DNA of 64,000 nucleotides from Clostridia bacterium (GTDB lineage: Bacteria > Bacillota > Clostridia > Christensenellales > Borkfalkiaceae), in contig JAFWXT010000001.1 of assembly GCA_017522945.1 (NCBI GenBank), positions 1 through 64,000 of the forward strand. The letters are read 5' to 3'. The translations under genes and the position numbers were made by a program. Positions 60,974-64,000 of this stretch are shown here, piece by piece; positions within the stretch are counted from its first letter, which is position 1, and every line of letters begins with the position of its first letter. The notes under the pieces were generated by a model. It saw only the letters and a program-made list of their open reading frames with translations. It ran no database searches and was not told the origin of the DNA.

Positions 60974-61664
60974 TATTCTTACACTTTTTCCCGAAATGTT
61001 CGTGCCTTTAAAGGAAAGTATTATAGGCAGAGCAACGGGCGAGGGAAAGGTGCAAATAAATATTATCGATATTCGCGATTATACCTTGGATAAGCACCGC
61101 AAGTGTGACGATTATCCTTTCGGCGGTGGAGCGGGAATGCTTATGATGGCTCAACCTATTTTTGATGCTATTCAAGCAATAGACCCCGATCATAAGGCTA
61201 TTCGTATTTATATGTCGCCAAAAGGTAAACGTTTTGAACAAAAAATGGTTTCAAAATATTTAAAATGCGAGCGCATAATTTTACTTTGTGGGCATTATGA
61301 AGGTGTTGATCAGCGCGTTTTAGATGAGTGCATCGACGAAGAACTTTCAATCGGCGATTACGTTTTAACTGGTGGTGAACTTCCTGCAATGGTTGTTACC
61401 GACGCTATTTGCCGTTACGTTGATGGCGTTTTAGCAGGGGAAAGTTTAAAAGATGAAAGCTTTACGGATAACTTGCTTGAATACCCGCAATATACGCGCC
61501 CACAGGATTTTCGCGGAAAAAAAGTGCCTGAAGTTTTGGTTTCGGGCAATCACGCTAATATTGATAAGTGGCGTAGGGAACAAGCAGAGTTAATTACGGC
61601 TAAAAAACGCCCCGACCTTTATAGGAAATACAAGCGTGCTTTAGAAAAACAAAACAAAAAGTAA
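60963..61664 (+). CDS. trmD: tRNA (guanine37-N1)-methyltransferase
   Basis: TrmD methylates G37 of tRNAs, preventing frameshifts. The 233 residues have DILTLFPEMF, YPFGGGAGMLM, the SAM-binding knot (ILLCGHYEGVDQRVLD; SIGDYVLTGGELPAM) and YTRPQDFRGKKVPEVLVSGNH. The start overlaps the end of rimM by 11 bases. A terminator follows. Confidence 0.98.
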   Translation: MKVDILTLFPEMFVPLKESIIGRATGEGKVQINIIDIRDYTLDKHRKCDDYPFGGGAGMLMMAQPIFDAIQAIDPDHKAIRIYMSPKGKRFEQKMVSKYLKCERIILLCGHYEGVDQRVLDECIDEELSIGDYVLTGGELPAMVVTDAICRYVDGVLAGESLKDESFTDNLLEYPQYTRPQDFRGKKVPEVLVSGNHANIDKWRREQAELITAKKRPDLYRKYKRALEKQNKK

Positions 61665-61668
61665 TTTT

Positions 61669-61698
61669 AAAACCGCTTAAAATAAAAGCGGTTTTTTA
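61669..61698 (+). terminator. Rho-independent terminator of the ylxM-trmD cluster
   Basis: A 10-bp stem (AAAACCGCTT with AAGCGGTTTT) has a 7-base loop and ends in T, 5 bases after trmD. Confidence 0.92.
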
Positions 61699-61750
61699 TT
61701 AAAAACCCTTCTATAAGTTAATTATCAAGCAAAAACTAAGGAGATAAATT

Positions 61751-62605
61751 ATGGATTTACAACATATACAATGGTTTCCTGGGCATATGACCAAAGCTAT
61801 GCGTATGATGGAAGAAAATATAAAACTTTGCGATGGCGTTATATTTGTATTAGACGCAAGAGCTCCTTTTGCTTGCCGTAATAAGGTGCTTGAAAGCAAA
61901 CTCGCTAACCGCCCATTTTTATACGTTTTAAATAAGTGCGATCTTATTAGTGAAAGTGACAAAGATTATATCGTTTCAGTTTTTGCAAAAGAAGGTATAA
62001 AGGTAGTTCCAACAGCAAGCACTATACCAGGTGGATCTAAAAACGTTTTTAATGCCTTTAAGGGCTTGCTTAGCGAGAAAATTGAAAGAAATAAGGCAAA
62101 GGGTATAAACAAAACTTTACGTGCCATGGTTGCAGGCGTGCCAAATACGGGAAAGTCAACTTTAATCAACGCGCTTTGCGGTAAAAAGGCAACTATGGTA
62201 GGGGATAAGGCAGGCGTTACTCGTGGAAAACAGTGGGTAAGACTTGATGGGTTTGAACTTTTAGATACTCCAGGTACTATGCCACCATCAATTGAAAATA
62301 ACCTTCACGGGCTTCACCTTGCATTTATCGGTGGACTTAACGATAATATTTTAGACGTAAGTGATTTATGTTTTTATTTTATCGAAGAATTATTAAAAAT
62401 CAATCCGCAAGTTTTAACTACGCGTTATGGCATTGAAACTAAAGATAAAACTACTCTTGAAATTTACGAAAGTATTTGCGTGCGTATGGGCTGTCTTGTT
62501 CGCGGTGGCGATTACGACTATGAAAGATGTGGTAAAGCTGTTATCGACGACTTTAGAAAGGGTCGTTTAGGTAAGATATGTTTGGAGGGAAAAGTTACGC
62601 TATAA
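61751..62605 (+). CDS. rbgA: Ribosome biogenesis GTPase RbgA (YlqF)
   Basis: RbgA is a circularly permuted GTPase needed for late 50S assembly. The 284-residue protein shows the permuted order: QWFPGHMTKAMRMM at the start, VLDARAPFACRN, then the G4 motif NKCDL, and only then the P-loop GVPNTGKSTLINAL at 129 and DTPGTM. A helical C-terminal domain follows. AAGGAG precedes ATG 61751. rnhB comes 19 bases later, as in many Firmicutes. Confidence 0.96.
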   Translation: MDLQHIQWFPGHMTKAMRMMEENIKLCDGVIFVLDARAPFACRNKVLESKLANRPFLYVLNKCDLISESDKDYIVSVFAKEGIKVVPTASTIPGGSKNVFNAFKGLLSEKIERNKAKGINKTLRAMVAGVPNTGKSTLINALCGKKATMVGDKAGVTRGKQWVRLDGFELLDTPGTMPPSIENNLHGLHLAFIGGLNDNILDVSDLCFYFIEELLKINPQVLTTRYGIETKDKTTLEIYESICVRMGCLVRGGDYDYERCGKAVIDDFRKGRLGKICLEGKVTL

Positions 62606-62624
62606 GGCGATAAACGCTACTTTT

Positions 62625-63245
62625 ATGACAGAAAAAGAACTTAATAAACTTGTTTATGAACGTCAATGCCAAGAAAAAGGATATAACCTAATTGCAGGAA
62701 CTGATGAAGTTGGGCGCGGTCCACTTGCTGGTCCGGTTGTGTGTTGCGCGGTAATTATGCCACTTGACGAAGATAGTATTATTGAAGGTGTTGACGATAG
62801 TAAAAAAATTAGCGAGAAAAAAAGGGAAAAATTAGCACAAGAAATTTTGGCAAAAGCAATAGCTATTAAGGTTTGTAGAGTAGAGCCAAAAGAAATTGAT
62901 GAAATGAATATTTTACAGGCTACCAAAAAGTGCATGGTTGATTGTGTTAAGGGGTTAGACGTTAAGCCCGACATTTTACTTTGCGACGCCCTTGATATCG
63001 ACGCGGGTGTAAAATGTTTTCCTATAATTAAAGGTGATGCGTTAAGCTACACTATCGGTTGCGCTTCAATAGTAGCCAAGGTGTATAGAGATAACTTAAT
63101 GAAAGAATATGCTTTAAAATATCCCGTTTACGGATTTGAAAAACACAAGGGCTACGGAACGAGCGCGCACATTAAAGCGATAAAGGAGCACGGACCATGC
63201 GAATTACACAGACGGACTTTTATAAAAAACTTTTGGGCAGATTAG
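62625..63245 (+). CDS. rnhB: Ribonuclease HII
   Basis: RNase HII removes ribonucleotides from DNA. The 206-residue protein has the catalytic start AGTDEVGRGPLAGPVV (Asp-Glu), DDSKKISEKKRE, DILLCDALDID with a further catalytic Asp, SIVAKVYRD, and YGFEKHKGYGTSAH. No strong ribosome binding site is seen before ATG 62625. Its last 49 bases overlap yraN. Confidence 0.97.
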   Translation: MTEKELNKLVYERQCQEKGYNLIAGTDEVGRGPLAGPVVCCAVIMPLDEDSIIEGVDDSKKISEKKREKLAQEILAKAIAIKVCRVEPKEIDEMNILQATKKCMVDCVKGLDVKPDILLCDALDIDAGVKCFPIIKGDALSYTIGCASIVAKVYRDNLMKEYALKYPVYGFEKHKGYGTSAHIKAIKEHGPCELHRRTFIKNFWAD

Positions 63246-63574
63246 GCGAGAAAAAAGCAGAAAAGTTTTTGAAAAGAAAAAGATATAAAATAATTGAAAA
63301 AAACTATAAAACAAAGTTTGCTGAATGTGATTTAATCGCCTTATACGCTAACTTGTTGGTTTTTATTGAAGTAAAAACGCGTTCAAGCGTTGCTTATGGA
63401 AATCCTGCCGATGCGGTTGATTTTAATAAGCAAAAAAAGTACGTTAAGCTTGCCGAATATTTTTTAGCTTGTAATAACGAATATAAAAATCATTCTGTTC
63501 GTTTTGACGTAATTGAAATTTTAAATGACGAAATAAATCATATTGAAGGTGCGTTTTACGCCGACGATCTATAA
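63197..63574 (+). CDS. yraN: YraN family endonuclease-like protein (UPF0102)
   Basis: The 125-residue protein has the restriction-endonuclease-like core of the family: LGEKKAEKFLKRKRYKIIEKNY, then FAECDLIALYANLLVFIEVKTR (Asp and ExK metal site) and the FDVIEI strand. Relatives are thought to act in DNA recombination or processing, but the role is not settled. ATG 63197 has AAAGGAG 8 bases upstream, inside rnhB; the resulting 49-base overlap in a different frame is long but well supported. Confidence 0.92.
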   Translation: MRITQTDFYKKLLGRLGEKKAEKFLKRKRYKIIEKNYKTKFAECDLIALYANLLVFIEVKTRSSVAYGNPADAVDFNKQKKYVKLAEYFLACNNEYKNHSVRFDVIEILNDEINHIEGAFYADDL

Positions 63575-63582
63575 TTTTTATT

Positions 63583-64000
63583 ATGAAAATTTGTGTTTCT
63601 TGCGCTTCAGGTATTGAAGCGGTTTTAAAAAGAGAACTTTATAAATTAGGATATGGAGATTTGCCTGCTATTAACGGTAGGGTGTATTTTGAAGGCGACT
63701 ATCAAGACGTTGCAAAATGCAACCTGTTTTTAAGAACTGCCAACAGGGTGTATATCGAGCTTGCTTCTTTTAAAGCGCAAAACTTCGACGAACTTTTTGA
63801 TGGGGTACTTTCTATCGATTGGTTGGCCTATACGTCCAAAAACGGCAAGTTCGACGTTGTTGCAAAGTGTGTTGAAAGCCATATTCACGCTATAAGCGTT
63901 ACTCAAAGCATAACAAAAAAAGCAATAGTTAAAAAGCTTGCGCCAGGTGGTGTACTTTTAGAAAACGGAGAAAGATATAGGGTAGAAGTTGCCATTGTTA
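63583..64000 (+). CDS. THUMP-domain class I RNA methyltransferase, 5' part
   Basis: The frame opens at ATG 63583 and runs off the window. The 139 visible residues begin KICVSCASGIEAVLKREL and continue with GRVYFEGDYQDVAKCNLFLRTA and DVVAKCVESHIHAISVTQSI. This is the N-terminal ferredoxin-like and THUMP region of RlmL/YpsC-type methyltransferases (UPF0020), which modify a guanine in rRNA. The methyltransferase domain itself is outside. It lies 8 bases after yraN and is probably in the same operon. Confidence 0.85.
   Translation, partial: MKICVSCASGIEAVLKRELYKLGYGDLPAINGRVYFEGDYQDVAKCNLFLRTANRVYIELASFKAQNFDELFDGVLSIDWLAYTSKNGKFDVVAKCVESHIHAISVTQSITKKAIVKKLAPGGVLLENGERYRVEVAIV

Noticed and set aside
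1-64000. tRNA, rRNA, tmRNA or SRP RNA genes
   Set aside because: I looked for T-arm-like and conserved rRNA patterns in the intergenic regions and saw none; a tRNAscan and Infernal run would settle this.

Overview
The window comes from a low-GC, Gram-positive-type (monoderm) bacterium, most likely an uncultured gut member of the Clostridia. I base this on the Firmicutes-style housekeeping clusters (pta-ackA-yceD-rpmF; ylxM-ffh-rpsP-khpA-rimM-trmD-rbgA-rnhB-yraN), strong AGGAGG-type ribosome binding sites, many lipobox lipoproteins, the absence of SusC/SusD or outer-membrane genes, rubrerythrin and acetate fermentation genes, and a BspA-type leucine-rich-repeat surface protein. The standard code is used. 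I recognised no tRNA, rRNA, CRISPR array, prophage or insertion sequence.

Layout. 1-6539: end of a BspA-like protein, an unknown protein, a two-domain HTH protein, an Mrp ATPase, a P-type-ATPase-like protein that has lost its catalytic motifs, and galM. 6589-7970: rubrerythrin, then about 690 bp of non-coding DNA with three copies of a hairpin repeat. 7982-13250: an SLOG protein and tmcAL on the minus strand, then pta, ackA, yceD and rpmF. 13582-44118: about 30 kb of carbohydrate metabolism: a GH94-type phosphorylase, an AraC regulator, a DMT transporter, then a same-strand run of 16 genes from 18212 to 44118. That run holds two ABC permeases and a solute-binding lipoprotein, a DUF4091/GH123-type enzyme, four secreted proteins built from one beta-sandwich module (one of 2150 residues), a GH78-type enzyme, a TIM-barrel enzyme, two Gfo/Idh/MocA-fold enzymes (one GH109-like), an alpha/alpha-barrel protein, a metallo-beta-lactamase-fold protein and a GH20-type enzyme. 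44201-46813: a zinc/cadmium efflux unit (P1B ATPase, separate HMA chaperone, ArsR sensor with visible operator). 46927-64000: housekeeping genes (CPBP protease, rlmH, tadA, prs, pth, mfd, a foldase, dut, the ffh-trmD and rbgA-rnhB clusters and the start of an RNA methyltransferase).

How it works together. The 18-44 kb run reads as one inducible glycan-utilisation locus: surface lipoproteins bind glycan, the DUF4091/GH123 lipoprotein cuts outside the cell, the ABC importer (whose ATPase must lie elsewhere) brings in oligosaccharides, and cytosolic enzymes without signal peptides finish the job. GH123-, GH109- and GH20-type enzymes together point to N-acetylhexosamine glycans, perhaps GalNAc-containing host glycans, with rhamnose or a similar deoxy-sugar suggested by GH78. 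The AraC protein next to it is the likely regulator. Substrate is inference.

Most worth a second look: the catalytically dead P-type ATPase homologue (3660-5504), the 2150-residue lipoprotein with a duplicated four-module block, a dispersed non-coding hairpin element whose stems are conserved while their sequence changes (7389-7700 and 54204-54443), and two hydrolase-like proteins in the glycan locus that I cannot place in a known family.
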